A stretch of 64,000 nucleotides of DNA, from the NCBI GenBank assembly GCA_002307235.1, contig DBTV01000037.1, positions 15,699 to 79,698 of the forward strand. Direction: 5' to 3'. This document shows, in pieces, positions 9,505 through 18,207 of the stretch. Under the pieces are notes generated by a model, which was given only the letters and a program-made list of their open reading frames with translations, did no database searches and was not told where the DNA came from. The DNA comes from Acidobacteriaceae bacterium UBA1307 (GTDB lineage: Bacteria > Acidobacteriota > Terriglobia > Terriglobales > Acidobacteriaceae). Positions within the stretch are counted from its first letter, which is position 1; each line of letters begins with the position of its first letter. The position numbers and the translations under genes were made by a program.

Positions 9505-10238
9505 GCTTGCGCTCCGGTTGCTGCCAGCAGAGCGGCCAGCGAAGTTGTGCAGACCTCGGGCTCAAGGGCAAGCAGCGTGGCGTAGTCGTAGCGGCCGGTG
9601 GCCACGGCGATGACGGGCAGGGCATTGGCCCGTGCGGCGGCAATATCGCGGGGCGTGTCGCCGACGACGCAGACGGTGGCTCCGGCGCCCGCGCGTTGGC
9701 GAGCCAGTTCCGCCGCGTGACCCACCATGGCGTTACGGTCGAGAAAATGATCACTGAAGCCGCCAAAGCTGAAGCGGTGACGCACGCCGAGCCGCTCCAT
9801 CTTGATCCAGCCGATGGCCTCGACGTTGCCGGTGGCCAGGCCGAGCGCCGCGCCCTGCGCCGCAAGATGCGCCAGCGTCTCCGCGACGCCGGGCAGCATC
9901 TCCAGATCGAATGCAGCGCGTTTTTCTTCGGCGATCACACCCATGGTGCGCAGAATCTCGGCGGCGTGTTCTTCAAAGAAGGCCTCTGTGTGGCCCGATC
10001 TCTTGAGTGCCTCGTGCAGAATCGCGCGGTCGGTGTTGCCGGCCAGCGGCACGCCTTCGAGCGAGATGCTGGCGCCGGTGACGCGCTCGACACTTTCAAA
10101 AAACGCATGGAAGTGGGTTCGGTCGCGGCTCAGCAGCAGCGTGCCGTCGATGTCGAACAGATAAGCCGGGCATTCGTCCCAGACGAATCCCGGCTTGATC
10201 GAAACGTGTGCGGAATGTTCTTCAGGCAATGTGGGCAT
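9501..10238 (-). CDS. HAD-superfamily hydrolase (phosphoglycolate-phosphatase-like)
   Basis: 245-residue cytoplasmic phosphatase of the HAD superfamily. Motif I is FDIDGTLL with the nucleophile Asp; motif II is the GLATGN segment; the late acidic motif reads VVGDTPRDIAAA. The cap-domain arrangement matches Gph/PGP-like enzymes, but the substrate cannot be read from sequence. It is the upstream partner of the secretin gene (4-base overlap) and sits just after the Fis-type protein gene, suggesting one leftward operon. Confidence 0.85.
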   Translation of the reverse strand: MPTLPEEHSAHVSIKPGFVWDECPAYLFDIDGTLLLSRDRTHFHAFFESVERVTGASISLEGVPLAGNTDRAILHEALKRSGHTEAFFEEHAAEILRTMGVIAEEKRAAFDLEMLPGVAETLAHLAAQGAALGLATGNVEAIGWIKMERLGVRHRFSFGGFSDHFLDRNAMVGHAAELARQRAGAGATVCVVGDTPRDIAAARANALPVIAVATGRYDYATLLALEPEVCTTSLAALLAATGAQA

Positions 10239-10253
10239 CCGGTTGGCGCGCCC

Positions 10254-10541
10254 TCAGCCTTGGCGGTAGCCCTGGCGATAGACGCTGAATACAGGACGTT
10301 CGCTGCGCGGCGGACGCTTGAGTCCGGCGCGAATATCTGCCAGATCGAGGCCCAGCTCGGCCATCGTACGGCTCAGCGTATTGCGGTGCATTCCCAGCTC
10401 TTCGGCCGCCTTACACTGGTTGCCTTTGTGGGCGACAAGCACCTCGCGCAAATACTGGCGCTTAAAGCTGCGAACGGCTTCCTCATACGAGACGCCGCTC
10501 GAGTGCATTTGCGTCACAAGACTGTCCAGTTCTCTTTTCAC
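10254..10541 (-). CDS. Fis-type helix-turn-helix protein
   Basis: 95-residue DNA-binding protein. A helical N-terminus (SYEEAVRSFKRQYLREVL) is followed by a Fis/NtrC-C-terminal type HTH: GNQCKAAEELGMHRNTLSRTMAEL, of which the recognition helix is MHRNTLSRTM. The tail is basic and Tyr/Gln rich (YRQGYRQG). There is no receiver or AAA+ domain, so it resembles a stand-alone Fis-like regulator or nucleoid protein. It lies 16 bp upstream of the phosphatase gene in the same direction. Confidence 0.8.
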   Translation of the reverse strand: MKRELDSLVTQMHSSGVSYEEAVRSFKRQYLREVLVAHKGNQCKAAEELGMHRNTLSRTMAELGLDLADIRAGLKRPPRSERPVFSVYRQGYRQG

Positions 10542-10601
10542 GACTTCCTCTGGCTTAATGGCTGTGGAAAAACGGGCACAAAAGCCCGAATCTCTTTTAT
10601 A

Positions 10602-11144
10602 TCAAAGTTTGCCCATTTTGGGGTGCATCCAGCGGGGAGTTTCTTCCTCGAGGGTGTGCAATCCTTCACGTACCTTTGTTGCCAACTCCGCGGGGCTCAA
10701 ATGTGTACTCATGTGACAGGCTCCGAAGAAATATCGCGGCAGGCGGCTCTCCGTTAACCACTGCGCATGCGGGAAAAACGCCACCGCGACCAGAATCACC
10801 AGCGTGACGGCGAGGGCCCCCTGAAAGATGCCAAAAAGCCCACCAAACAGCCGATCCAGGCAGCCGAGTCCCACCATGTGGACGGTGCGGGAAAGCACCG
10901 CGCCGGTCCAGTGGGCCAGAAAGCTGACCAGCAGCGCGATCAGCAGAAATCCTGCCGCATTGGCCAGCGGCTCGAAGCGCAGAATCGGCTCAAGCAGCGC
11001 TGCCACGCGGGGATAATTCCATGCGGCCAGCACCAGGCCGAAGAGGAGCCCGCCCAGTCCGAAGACGGAGCGGAAGAAGCCCTTGGCGAGGCCGTTCAGC
11101 CCCGCCAGGGCCACGAGAATGAGGATGGCAAGGTCGACGGCCAC
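10602..11144 (-). CDS. CvpA-family membrane protein
   Basis: 180-residue integral membrane protein with about four hydrophobic helices and the CvpA pattern: an N-terminal ILVALAGLNGLAKGFFRS segment and a central GCLDRLFGGLFGIFQGAL segment. CvpA proteins are linked to colicin V production and envelope stress, and often sit near purine genes, as here next to purC. The C-terminal tail after residue 140 is soluble. It is probably co-transcribed with purC. Confidence 0.8.
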   Translation of the reverse strand: MAVDLAILILVALAGLNGLAKGFFRSVFGLGGLLFGLVLAAWNYPRVAALLEPILRFEPLANAAGFLLIALLVSFLAHWTGAVLSRTVHMVGLGCLDRLFGGLFGIFQGALAVTLVILVAVAFFPHAQWLTESRLPRYFFGACHMSTHLSPAELATKVREGLHTLEEETPRWMHPKMGKL

Positions 11145-11173
11145 GCGCTTTGCTCCGGCCCGTTCTTGGGCGG

Positions 11174-12067
11174 TTACAGGGCCAGCGTGCGGCCGGTCAG
11201 ACGACGGAAGGCTTCCAGATATTTGTCCAGCGTGCGCTCGACCACCTCCGCCGGCAATGCCGGGGCCGGGGCCTGCTTGTTCCAGCGGATCGACTCCAGA
11301 TAATCGCGCACAAACTGCTTGTCGAAGGAGGGCTGCGCGCCGCCGGGCTGCCAGCTTTCCGCCTCCCAGAAACGGGAGGAATCAGGCGAAAGTACCTCGT
11401 CGGCCAGCGTGATCTTTCCGTCGATGCGGCCGAACTCGAACTTGGTGTCGGCCAGAATCAGTCCGCAGGTGGCCGCGTGCCGGGCCGCCTTCTCATAGAG
11501 CGCCAGCGTCAACCGGCGCAACTGGCTCGCGTCGGCCTCGCCGATCTGCCCGGCGACGACCTCATAGGAGACGTTCTCGTCGTGCTCGCCGTCCTGGCTC
11601 TTGGTGGCTGGCGTAAAGATCGCCTCAGGCAGCTTCGAGCCGTCGAGCAGGCCCGCCGGCAGTGGCACGCCGCAGACCGTCGAATTCGCCTGATATTCCT
11701 TCCATCCCGAGCCGGCCAGATAGCCGCGTGCAACGCATTCCACCGGGAACATCTGCGCCCGGCGCACCAGCATGGAGCGGCCTTCGAGTTGATCGGCAAA
11801 GGGCTGAAGCGCGGCCGGGTACTGGCGGACCTCGGCCGAAATCAGATGGTTCGGCACCAGATCCTTGAACAACTCGAACCAGAACTGCGAGATCTGCGTC
11901 AGAATCTTGCCCTTGCCGGGAATGCCGGTGGCCAGAATGTGGTCAAAGGCCGAGATGCGGTCGGTGGCCACCATCAGCAGATCGTCGCCGACGGCATACA
12001 GATCGCGGACCTTGCCGCGGGCAAGCAGGGGAATATCGCCAAGTTGCGTCTTCAAAAGTGCGGTCAC
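11174..12067 (-). CDS. purC: Phosphoribosylaminoimidazole-succinocarboxamide synthase
   Basis: SAICAR synthase, step 8 of de novo purine synthesis: it joins CAIR and aspartate using ATP. Family motifs include GKVRDLYAVGDDLLMVATDRISAFD near the N-terminus, VECVARGYLAGSGWKEY, and LADTKFEFG. The frame is open to 12163, but homology starts at TALLKTQLGD. GTG 12067, preceded by AAGGACG, is therefore the likely start, giving 297 residues. Confidence 0.92.
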   Translation of the reverse strand: MTALLKTQLGDIPLLARGKVRDLYAVGDDLLMVATDRISAFDHILATGIPGKGKILTQISQFWFELFKDLVPNHLISAEVRQYPAALQPFADQLEGRSMLVRRAQMFPVECVARGYLAGSGWKEYQANSTVCGVPLPAGLLDGSKLPEAIFTPATKSQDGEHDENVSYEVVAGQIGEADASQLRRLTLALYEKAARHAATCGLILADTKFEFGRIDGKITLADEVLSPDSSRFWEAESWQPGGAQPSFDKQFVRDYLESIRWNKQAPAPALPAEVVERTLDKYLEAFRRLTGRTLAL

Positions 12068-12379
12068 GAAACGTCCTTCTTGGGGAAGTGGGGTTGAAAT
12101 TTCGATTGTCGAGCCGGGGTCGTTCTTTGTCAATCGCACAAGGTGAGATGCGCAGGGAAACAAGGTGCGGTGAAAGCGTTCTCAATGAAGCGGCAGCATG
12201 CGATCACCCGCATGAATGCTGGTGATTTACGTTTGAAAACTCGATGTGATGACGGTCACAGAACGCTTCGCTCGCATGGGAGACACTTCGATTGTCAACA
12301 TGGTTCGGAGTTTGCGAAAGCCTTCTCTTTGAGCCGGGCGACACGAGGCAGCAGTGGAAAGGGGAAGCCGCGGCTAGCT

Positions 12380-12505
12380 TCGTTTGTGCAGGGAGTACCA
12401 GTGGCTGTGCGCTACCGACCTCCAGTGCCAGCTACTGGTCCCCCGTCCTATCTTGTTTTTCACGCAGGCGCCTCCGAAGCGACGGTATCCTTCGGAGGTG
12501 TTTTT
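12380..12505 (+). ncRNA. Candidate structured non-coding RNA ending in an intrinsic terminator
   Basis: No protein gene is supported here. A long imperfect hairpin (about 12396-12450) pairs ACCAGTGGCTG with CAGCTACTGGT. It continues inward with GCGCT/AGTGC, using G-U pairs and one bulge. A strong rho-independent terminator follows at 12471-12505. A second small hairpin (GAAGC/GCTTC) precedes it near 12363-12382. Together this looks like a small RNA transcribed rightward, opposite to purC and the TIGR03435 gene. Class unknown; 6S-like or a local regulator are options I cannot separate by eye. The 5' end is not defined. Confidence 0.42.
12471..12505 (+). terminator. Rho-independent terminator
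   Basis: Stem CCTCCGAAG / CTTCGGAGG around a 9-base loop, followed by TGTTTTT. It is oriented rightward although both flanking protein genes run leftward, so it must end a separate rightward transcript. Confidence 0.75.
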
Positions 12506-12551
12506 GCATCGCCTTCGAAACTTTCCATCGAAAATTCAGGATTCGACGAGA

Positions 12552-13343
12552 TTATTGCATGCTTGGCCGCTCGATGGCGTCGATCACGATGACTTCAATT
12601 GGAGCCGTTGTCGGTCTTAACTCAAGCCCAAGTTGCTCGCGCAGAGCGATGAAGATCGCAGGATCGGCCGAGTCTTCTTTTTGCTCGTTGCTCGGCATCC
12701 AGTGCAGGTCGATGTCGTAGAGTCCGGGCCTCTGCGTGCGGTCAAGAACTACGCGGTCAACGTCGGCATCTTCGGCGAGAATCAGTGCGATCAGGTCGCG
12801 TATCGAGACCGCCTGAGCATGTAAATGTCCTTCATGAAAGGTCCATGAGTCCGGTTTGCCGGCCGGATGGAGCGGCATCTTGACGTCGCACTTTGTGCAA
12901 ACCAGTTTGTAGACAGGACGCATGCGCAACTCACGATGCCATTTGAGATGAAAGTCATCTTCGAGCACGGCAAGATCCATCTGTGCGCGCAGTTTCCACT
13001 GCTCTGCATGAGAGAGCGATTGGAAGGTTTGCACGGTGTGCTCGCCAATCTTGGCCTGAATCGTGTAGCTGGTCGTGTCGGCCCAATGCGGTTGCCCTGC
13101 AAGTTGATCATCAAAACGCAGGTTAAAGGCATTCATCAGGTAATTGCGCACGAGAACGTTGCGCGAATCAGAGAGGTCGTCGGTTACACGCCACGCAACT
13201 CTTGCCCCTGCGTCGCCCGGCTTGATGGAAACAACATCGTAGGTGAGGCGCTGCCCTGTGCCTCGCGATTGTGCTGTCGCACACGCCACGCCGAGCGGCG
13301 CAACCAGACTCAAGAGAAAAAGCGACTTTTGGATGAGATTCAT
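12552..13343 (-). CDS. TIGR03435-family exported protein
   Basis: 263-residue exported protein of the TIGR03435 'soil-associated' family, which is greatly expanded in Acidobacteriota and has no known function. The family hallmark TYDVVSIKPGD follows a signal peptide (MNLIQKSLFLLSLVAPLGVACATAQS). The C-terminal pattern DRTQRPGLYDIDLHW...IFIALREQLGLELRP and the final IDAIERPS are also typical. ATG 13343 with GGGCGGG just upstream is preferred over ATG 13388. Confidence 0.85.
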   Translation of the reverse strand: MNLIQKSLFLLSLVAPLGVACATAQSRGTGQRLTYDVVSIKPGDAGARVAWRVTDDLSDSRNVLVRNYLMNAFNLRFDDQLAGQPHWADTTSYTIQAKIGEHTVQTFQSLSHAEQWKLRAQMDLAVLEDDFHLKWHRELRMRPVYKLVCTKCDVKMPLHPAGKPDSWTFHEGHLHAQAVSIRDLIALILAEDADVDRVVLDRTQRPGLYDIDLHWMPSNEQKEDSADPAIFIALREQLGLELRPTTAPIEVIVIDAIERPSMQ

Positions 13344-13456
13344 TTCCCGCCCTTGTTCGCAATTTTTAAGGGAACCATGCTGAATCATTCAACGATGGCG
13401 TAGCGGAAAACGCTCAAAAATATTCTGGCTGCAGAGTGATTAAACAAATTCATGCA

Positions 13457-13499
13457 ACAAAGAACGCGCCGAGGGGTCTGGTCCCGGCGCGTTCTTTGT
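13457..13499. terminator. Bidirectional hairpin terminator
   Basis: A 15-base stem, ACAAAGAACGCGCCG / CGGCGCGTTCTTTGT, around a 13-base loop. It lies just downstream of smc (leftward transcription) and ends that transcript before the TIGR03435 gene. Confidence 0.85.
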
Positions 13500-13521
13500 G
13501 GTTGGAGAATTCTGTTGTTGG

Positions 13522-16500
13522 TCAGGCGGTCGCGCGTTGTTGCGTCTGCCCGCCGAGCTTGACGCTGACCACGCGGCTGACGCCCGGCTCCTGCATGGTG
13601 ACGCCGTAGATCATATCGGCGGCCTGCATCATGCGCTTGGAGTGGGTCACGATCAGGAACTGCGTCTCTTTGCCGAGCGAGGCGATCAGGTCGGCGAGGC
13701 GGCCCACGTTGGTCTCGTCGAGCGGCGCGTCGACTTCGTCGAGGATGCAGAACGGGCTTGGCTGGAACTGGAAGATGCCGACCAGCAGAGCCAGCGCCGT
13801 GAGCGCCTTTTCGCCGCCCGAAAGCAGCAGCACATTCTGCAACTTTTTGCCCGGAGGTGAGGCGACAATGTCCAGTCCGCTCTCAGCCTGATTTTCCGCA
13901 TCGGTGAGTCGCAGGAAGGCCTGGCCACCGTGGAAGAGCCGCGTGAAGACCTGCGCGAAGTTCTCGTTGATGCGCGCGAAGGCCTCGTCGAACTTGGTGC
14001 GCGAGATCTGTTCGATCTCCTTGATCGTCTCCTGCGTGTTCTCGATCGACTCGGTCAGATCCTTGCGCTGCGTCTCAAGGAAGGTGTGCCGCTCGGCGGT
14101 TTCCTTGTACTCGTCGAGCGCCATCATGTTGACCGGGCCCATCTGCTCGATGCGCTGGCGCAGTGTGCGGCAGGTCTCTTCTTCGGCGGCGAGTGCCTCG
14201 GCTTCGATGCGCTCGATGGTCGCGTCTTCGCGCAGCACCTGCGCCTCGACGTTGACCTCGGCCAGGCACGATGCTTCGAGATATTCAAGATCGGATTGCA
14301 GCTTGGCCAACTCACTGGCATGGGTCGAGCGTGCCTCGCGCAACTGGTCGACGGCTACGCGCTCGGTCTTGAGCTTGTTCTCAAGCTCTGCCAACTGTTG
14401 CCGCAACTGCTGCGCCTGCGCGGCGAAGGTCTGCATGCGCGCCTGTGCATCGGCCCGCGTGGCGCTCAACTCCTGCTGCCGTGCGCTGAGGGAGCCGTTT
14501 TCGGCGATGCGCTGTTCGCGCTCGGCGGTGGCGGCCGTGCGTTGCTGTTCGAGTGTCGCCACGCGCCGTTCGAGGTCGGCGTACAGGCGGTCAATGCGCT
14601 GGAAGGATGCCTCGGCGCCACGGCGGCGCTCTTCAAGTCCAGCCAACTCGGCGGTCATCTGCGCCGACTGCTGCTGAATCTGTTCGCGCTGCTGGCGCAG
14701 CAAGTTCAACTTTGCCTGCTGCTCGTCGAGTGAGGCCTCGGCCTGCGCATGCTCAGCCTCAAGCCGCGCGGCTTCGTCGCGTTTTTGCGCGATGGCCTGC
14801 TGCTTCTGCGCGATGGCTTCCTTGTTGCGCGCGGACTGCGAGGTCCAATCTTGCAGGCGGCGCGCGATGCGCTGTGCCTCGCCCTCCATCTGCTTGAGCG
14901 TCGCGCTCAGATTGGCGTTCTCGGTCTCCGCCTGCCGACGCTGTTCGCTGGTCGAGTCCAGTTGCGCGCTCAACTCTTCGATGGCGCGCACCAGCGCCGA
15001 GGTTTTTTCCTCGCTCTGGCTCAGGTCTTCGTTGATCTTGGCCAGTCGCGCCTCAGCCTCACGCAGTTCGCGCTTGAGCGCCAGCGGACCTTCGCTGGCC
15101 GGCTTGCCGCCGGTCACCGTGGCCGCGTGGAAGCACTCGCCTTCGGGCGTCAGAAAATAGGCGTGCGGATAGCGCGGAGCCAGTGCCTGCGCCTGCGCTG
15201 TGCCCTCGGCCAGATAGCCGTGGCGCAGCTTGGGCAGAATCGCTTCAAGCGAACTGCCCAGGCCGTTGAGCACCTTGATGGCCTCGCGCAGTGGCGTCAG
15301 GCCCGCCTCATTGATCGTACCGGCGTTGCCGTCGAGCGCCACGTTCTTCGCGTCGGCCTGCACCAGAAAGGTCGCGCGGCCGTCGGAGGTCTTGAGCAAC
15401 TGCACGCCCTGTTCGGCGGCGTTCCAGTTTTCGACGACAACGTAGTTCAGCTCCTCGCGCAGAAACTCGTCGACGACGGCCTCGTGCGCGCCTGATACTT
15501 CAAGAAAATCGGCAAGCGTGCCGACCGGTGCAGCATTGGCGCCGAGCGCGCCGGGTTTGAGCAGCTTGCGTACCGAGTCGGTCGAATAGCTGTGGTTGCG
15601 GATCAGCGACTCGAGCGAATCGCGGCGGCCACTCAGCTTGGCCTGCTCGCTGCGCAGTTGATTGGTGTGCGTGCGCTGCGAACTCTCTTCGGCGCGGCGG
15701 GCCTGCTGCTGTTCGCGCAGGCTGGCCAGTTGCGCCTGCAATGCTTGCAGGGCAGCGGCCGCGCTCTGTGCGCGCTCGCGGTTCTGCGCCAGTTGCACGT
15801 TCAGGTTTTCCTGCTCGCTGGCCGACTGGTCCATCTCGGTGTCGAGCCGCTCGGCCTCGCGTTCGAGCGCGGCCAGAGACTCTTCGCCTTGCGTCGTGTG
15901 GTTGCGTGCATTGCCGGCCTGCGTGAGCAACTGCATCGCATGGCGTCGATCTGCCTCAAGCTGGCGCTCGAGCGCAAAGACCTCTTCGGCCGACTGACGG
16001 GCCTCTTGCTGGCGCGCCTCCACCTGCTGGCGGAACTCGCCCACCTCGCTGGCCGCCGAAGCCATGAAGCTCTGCTGCTGCGTGCGCTCTTCGGCGATGC
16101 CGGCCAGTTGCACCTTGGTCTGTTCAAGCTCGGTCGCCGAGGTCTCAATGCGCGCTTCGAGCTCGGCAATGCGTTCGGTGTTCGAGCGCTCGCGGGCAAT
16201 TGCGCGTTCGAGCTCAAGCGCCGACTGGTTGGCGGTTGCCTGCGCCTCCTGGCTTTCGCGATCCAGTTCGTAGCCGCGCTCGGTGAGCGTGTGCTGGCTG
16301 GCCTCGCTTTCGGCAATCGTCGTGGCCGCGGTGTCAATCTGTTCGGTCTGTGCCTTGATCTGCGCTTCAAGCGAGGACTTGTGCGCATCCATCTGCGCCA
16401 TGCGGCTCGACAGCACGACGCGCAGTTTGCCGCGCAGTTCGTCACGCACGGTGGCGAAGCGCTCGGCCTTGGCGGCCTGCCGCTTCAGCGAGTTCATCTG

Positions 16501-17337
16501 CCGCGTAACTTCGTCATAAATATCGTCGACGCGCGCGAGGTTCTGTTTCGCGCTTTCAAGGCGCAGCTCGGCGAGTCGCTTCTTGGTCTTGAAGCGCGTA
16601 ATGCCGGCGGCCTCTTCGATGATGGAACGGCGGTCGATCGGCTTTGAGCTGAGCAGTTGTCCGATGCGCTCCTGGCCGATGATGGCGTAGCTTTCGGGGC
16701 CGAGGCCGGTGCCCATGAAGATGTCTTGAATGTCGCGGAGCCGGCAGAGCTTGCCGTTGAGCAGATATTCGCTTTCGCCGGTGCGGAACAGACGGCGCGT
16801 GATGACGATCTCGCCCTTCTGTGGCGTGCTGCGGAACTTGCGGCGTCGAATTTTGAGCACGACCGGCTGCGGTCCGCTCTCGAGGCTGGCTTCCTGCTCG
16901 GGCTCCTGCTCGTCGCCTTCTTCAAGAACAACGCCGGGTTGCTCGGCGGCGGCAAGCTCGTCGGACTCCTGCGCGCGCTCGCGGCGCAAGGCTTCTTCGT
17001 CCCAATCGGAGGGCACTTCGTTGTCGACGACGACCTCGGGCTCGACCGGAATCGGGCCTTCATAGGCGGTCGGATCGATCATGGTCAGCGTCACCTCCGA
17101 CATGCCCAGAGGCTTGCGGTCGCGCGTGCCGGCGAAGATGACGTCCTGCATGTGCGAGCCGCGCAGAACCTTTGCGCTCTGCTCGCCAAGAACCCAGGTG
17201 ACCCCGTCGAGAATATTCGATTTACCGCATCCATTCGGCCCGACGACGGCGACGATGCCCTGGCCGGACACCACCAGTTCCGTGCGGTCGCAGAAGCTTT
17301 TAAAGCCGAGGATGTGAATCTTTTTGAGTTTCAGCAT
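13522..17337 (-). CDS. smc: Chromosome segregation protein SMC
   Basis: 1271-residue condensin subunit that organises and segregates the chromosome. The N-terminal head has Walker A GPNGCGKSN. Two long coiled coils surround a hinge domain (around residues 530-660, beginning GALGANAAPVGTLADF). The C-terminal head has the signature LLSGGEKALTALAL and Walker B FCILDEVDAPLDE. An acidic insertion of about 70 residues sits in the N-terminal head (DWDEEALRRERAQESDE region), which is longer than in the Bacillus protein. Start ATG 17337 is preceded by GGAGGGAAG; the open frame to 17415 lacks homology. Confidence 0.95.
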   Translation of the reverse strand: MLKLKKIHILGFKSFCDRTELVVSGQGIVAVVGPNGCGKSNILDGVTWVLGEQSAKVLRGSHMQDVIFAGTRDRKPLGMSEVTLTMIDPTAYEGPIPVEPEVVVDNEVPSDWDEEALRRERAQESDELAAAEQPGVVLEEGDEQEPEQEASLESGPQPVVLKIRRRKFRSTPQKGEIVITRRLFRTGESEYLLNGKLCRLRDIQDIFMGTGLGPESYAIIGQERIGQLLSSKPIDRRSIIEEAAGITRFKTKKRLAELRLESAKQNLARVDDIYDEVTRQMNSLKRQAAKAERFATVRDELRGKLRVVLSSRMAQMDAHKSSLEAQIKAQTEQIDTAATTIAESEASQHTLTERGYELDRESQEAQATANQSALELERAIARERSNTERIAELEARIETSATELEQTKVQLAGIAEERTQQQSFMASAASEVGEFRQQVEARQQEARQSAEEVFALERQLEADRRHAMQLLTQAGNARNHTTQGEESLAALEREAERLDTEMDQSASEQENLNVQLAQNRERAQSAAAALQALQAQLASLREQQQARRAEESSQRTHTNQLRSEQAKLSGRRDSLESLIRNHSYSTDSVRKLLKPGALGANAAPVGTLADFLEVSGAHEAVVDEFLREELNYVVVENWNAAEQGVQLLKTSDGRATFLVQADAKNVALDGNAGTINEAGLTPLREAIKVLNGLGSSLEAILPKLRHGYLAEGTAQAQALAPRYPHAYFLTPEGECFHAATVTGGKPASEGPLALKRELREAEARLAKINEDLSQSEEKTSALVRAIEELSAQLDSTSEQRRQAETENANLSATLKQMEGEAQRIARRLQDWTSQSARNKEAIAQKQQAIAQKRDEAARLEAEHAQAEASLDEQQAKLNLLRQQREQIQQQSAQMTAELAGLEERRRGAEASFQRIDRLYADLERRVATLEQQRTAATAEREQRIAENGSLSARQQELSATRADAQARMQTFAAQAQQLRQQLAELENKLKTERVAVDQLREARSTHASELAKLQSDLEYLEASCLAEVNVEAQVLREDATIERIEAEALAAEEETCRTLRQRIEQMGPVNMMALDEYKETAERHTFLETQRKDLTESIENTQETIKEIEQISRTKFDEAFARINENFAQVFTRLFHGGQAFLRLTDAENQAESGLDIVASPPGKKLQNVLLLSGGEKALTALALLVGIFQFQPSPFCILDEVDAPLDETNVGRLADLIASLGKETQFLIVTHSKRMMQAADMIYGVTMQEPGVSRVVSVKLGGQTQQRATA

Positions 17338-17415
17338 CTTCCCTCCGGGGGATGAGGAGTCGTTGGTGCGCTCTGCCCTTGGAGCGCAAACGCAACAGGA
17401 GCGTGCAAAAAACAC

Positions 17416-17805
17416 ACTTCCGATTCAAGACTCAAGGAAGTCCGCAAGCGTGGTCAACGGGCGAAATCGAGCAATCATGTGGATAAGCGAGGACGAAATC
17501 TTCTTTTTGCGCGCGGACGAGTTTTTCCGGTGCAAAACCCGTCTCTCTTTATGGGGAAGAAGGATTGAGCACGCGGCGTTTTTCTGTGGAAAACGCGGTA
17601 CGAAACCTGCGAGATTCTTTCAAGCATTGGTTGAAGTGTTGCGCTCGCGGGTGCGTACTGCACAGGTAAATGTCGCTCGCACAAAAATATTTTCATTGTC
17701 TTTTCAACGCGATCCGGGACGAGTACAAAAAATCTGCTAACTAGTTTTTTAGTTGCTCGTCTTACACAGTGTCCGCACGATGCAGGGACCGGGAGAAGCG
17801 AAACG
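17416..17805. other. Divergent intergenic region between smc and the BlaI-type repressor gene
   Basis: About 390 bp with no supported gene. It must hold the smc promoter (leftward) and the repressor promoter (rightward). A perfect DnaA-box sequence TGTGGATAA lies at 17478-17486, with a one-mismatch copy TGTGGAAAA at 17585-17593. The palindrome at 17739-17754 is listed separately. Confidence 0.4.
17739..17754. promoter_or_regulatory. Candidate BlaI-type operator
   Basis: The inverted repeat AACTAGTTTTTTAGTT (ACTA-N6-TAGT half sites) lies about 50 bp upstream of the BlaI-family gene. BlaI/MecI/CopY repressors bind short ACTA/TACA-type dyads in their own promoters, so autoregulation is a reasonable inference. 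Confidence 0.45.
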
Positions 17806-18207
17806 ATGCCGCCGCAAAAGTCCAAAACGCTGACCGAAGCCGAACTCCGCCTGATGAAGATTTTGTGGCGGCGCGGCGAATCCGCGGTCAACGATCTTGT
17901 CGCGGCCATGCCCGAGGGAGAGACGCTCGCCTATAACTCGGTTCTCACGACGATTCGCATTCTTGAGCAGAAGGGGTATGTGCATCACCGCCAAGAGGGC
18001 CGCGCCTTTGTCTATCGGGCAGTGGTGGCCGAGCGCGAGGCCAGCCAGTCCGAAGTGCGCCGCCTGATGAGCCGCTTCTTTGGTGGCTCGCGCGAAAAAC
18101 TTCTGTTGTCGCTGGTCGGTGATGGCGTGCTGACGCGTGAAGAGCTCGATCGCCTCAAGCAGGTGATTGCGCAGGCCGCGCCCGATGGCACTGAGGCCGC
18201 GCAATGA
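17806..18207 (+). CDS. BlaI/MecI/CopY-family transcriptional repressor
   Basis: 133-residue winged-helix repressor. The family opening LTEAELRLMKILWRRGESAVNDLV is followed by the recognition-helix region NSVLTTIRILEQKGYVHH and a short dimerisation domain (RRLMSRFFGGSREKLLLSLV). Such repressors are removed by cleavage when a partner M56 membrane protease senses a signal. The next gene encodes exactly that partner, overlapping by 4 bases (ATGA). Confidence 0.93.
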   Translation: MPPQKSKTLTEAELRLMKILWRRGESAVNDLVAAMPEGETLAYNSVLTTIRILEQKGYVHHRQEGRAFVYRAVVAEREASQSEVRRLMSRFFGGSREKLLLSLVGDGVLTREELDRLKQVIAQAAPDGTEAAQ

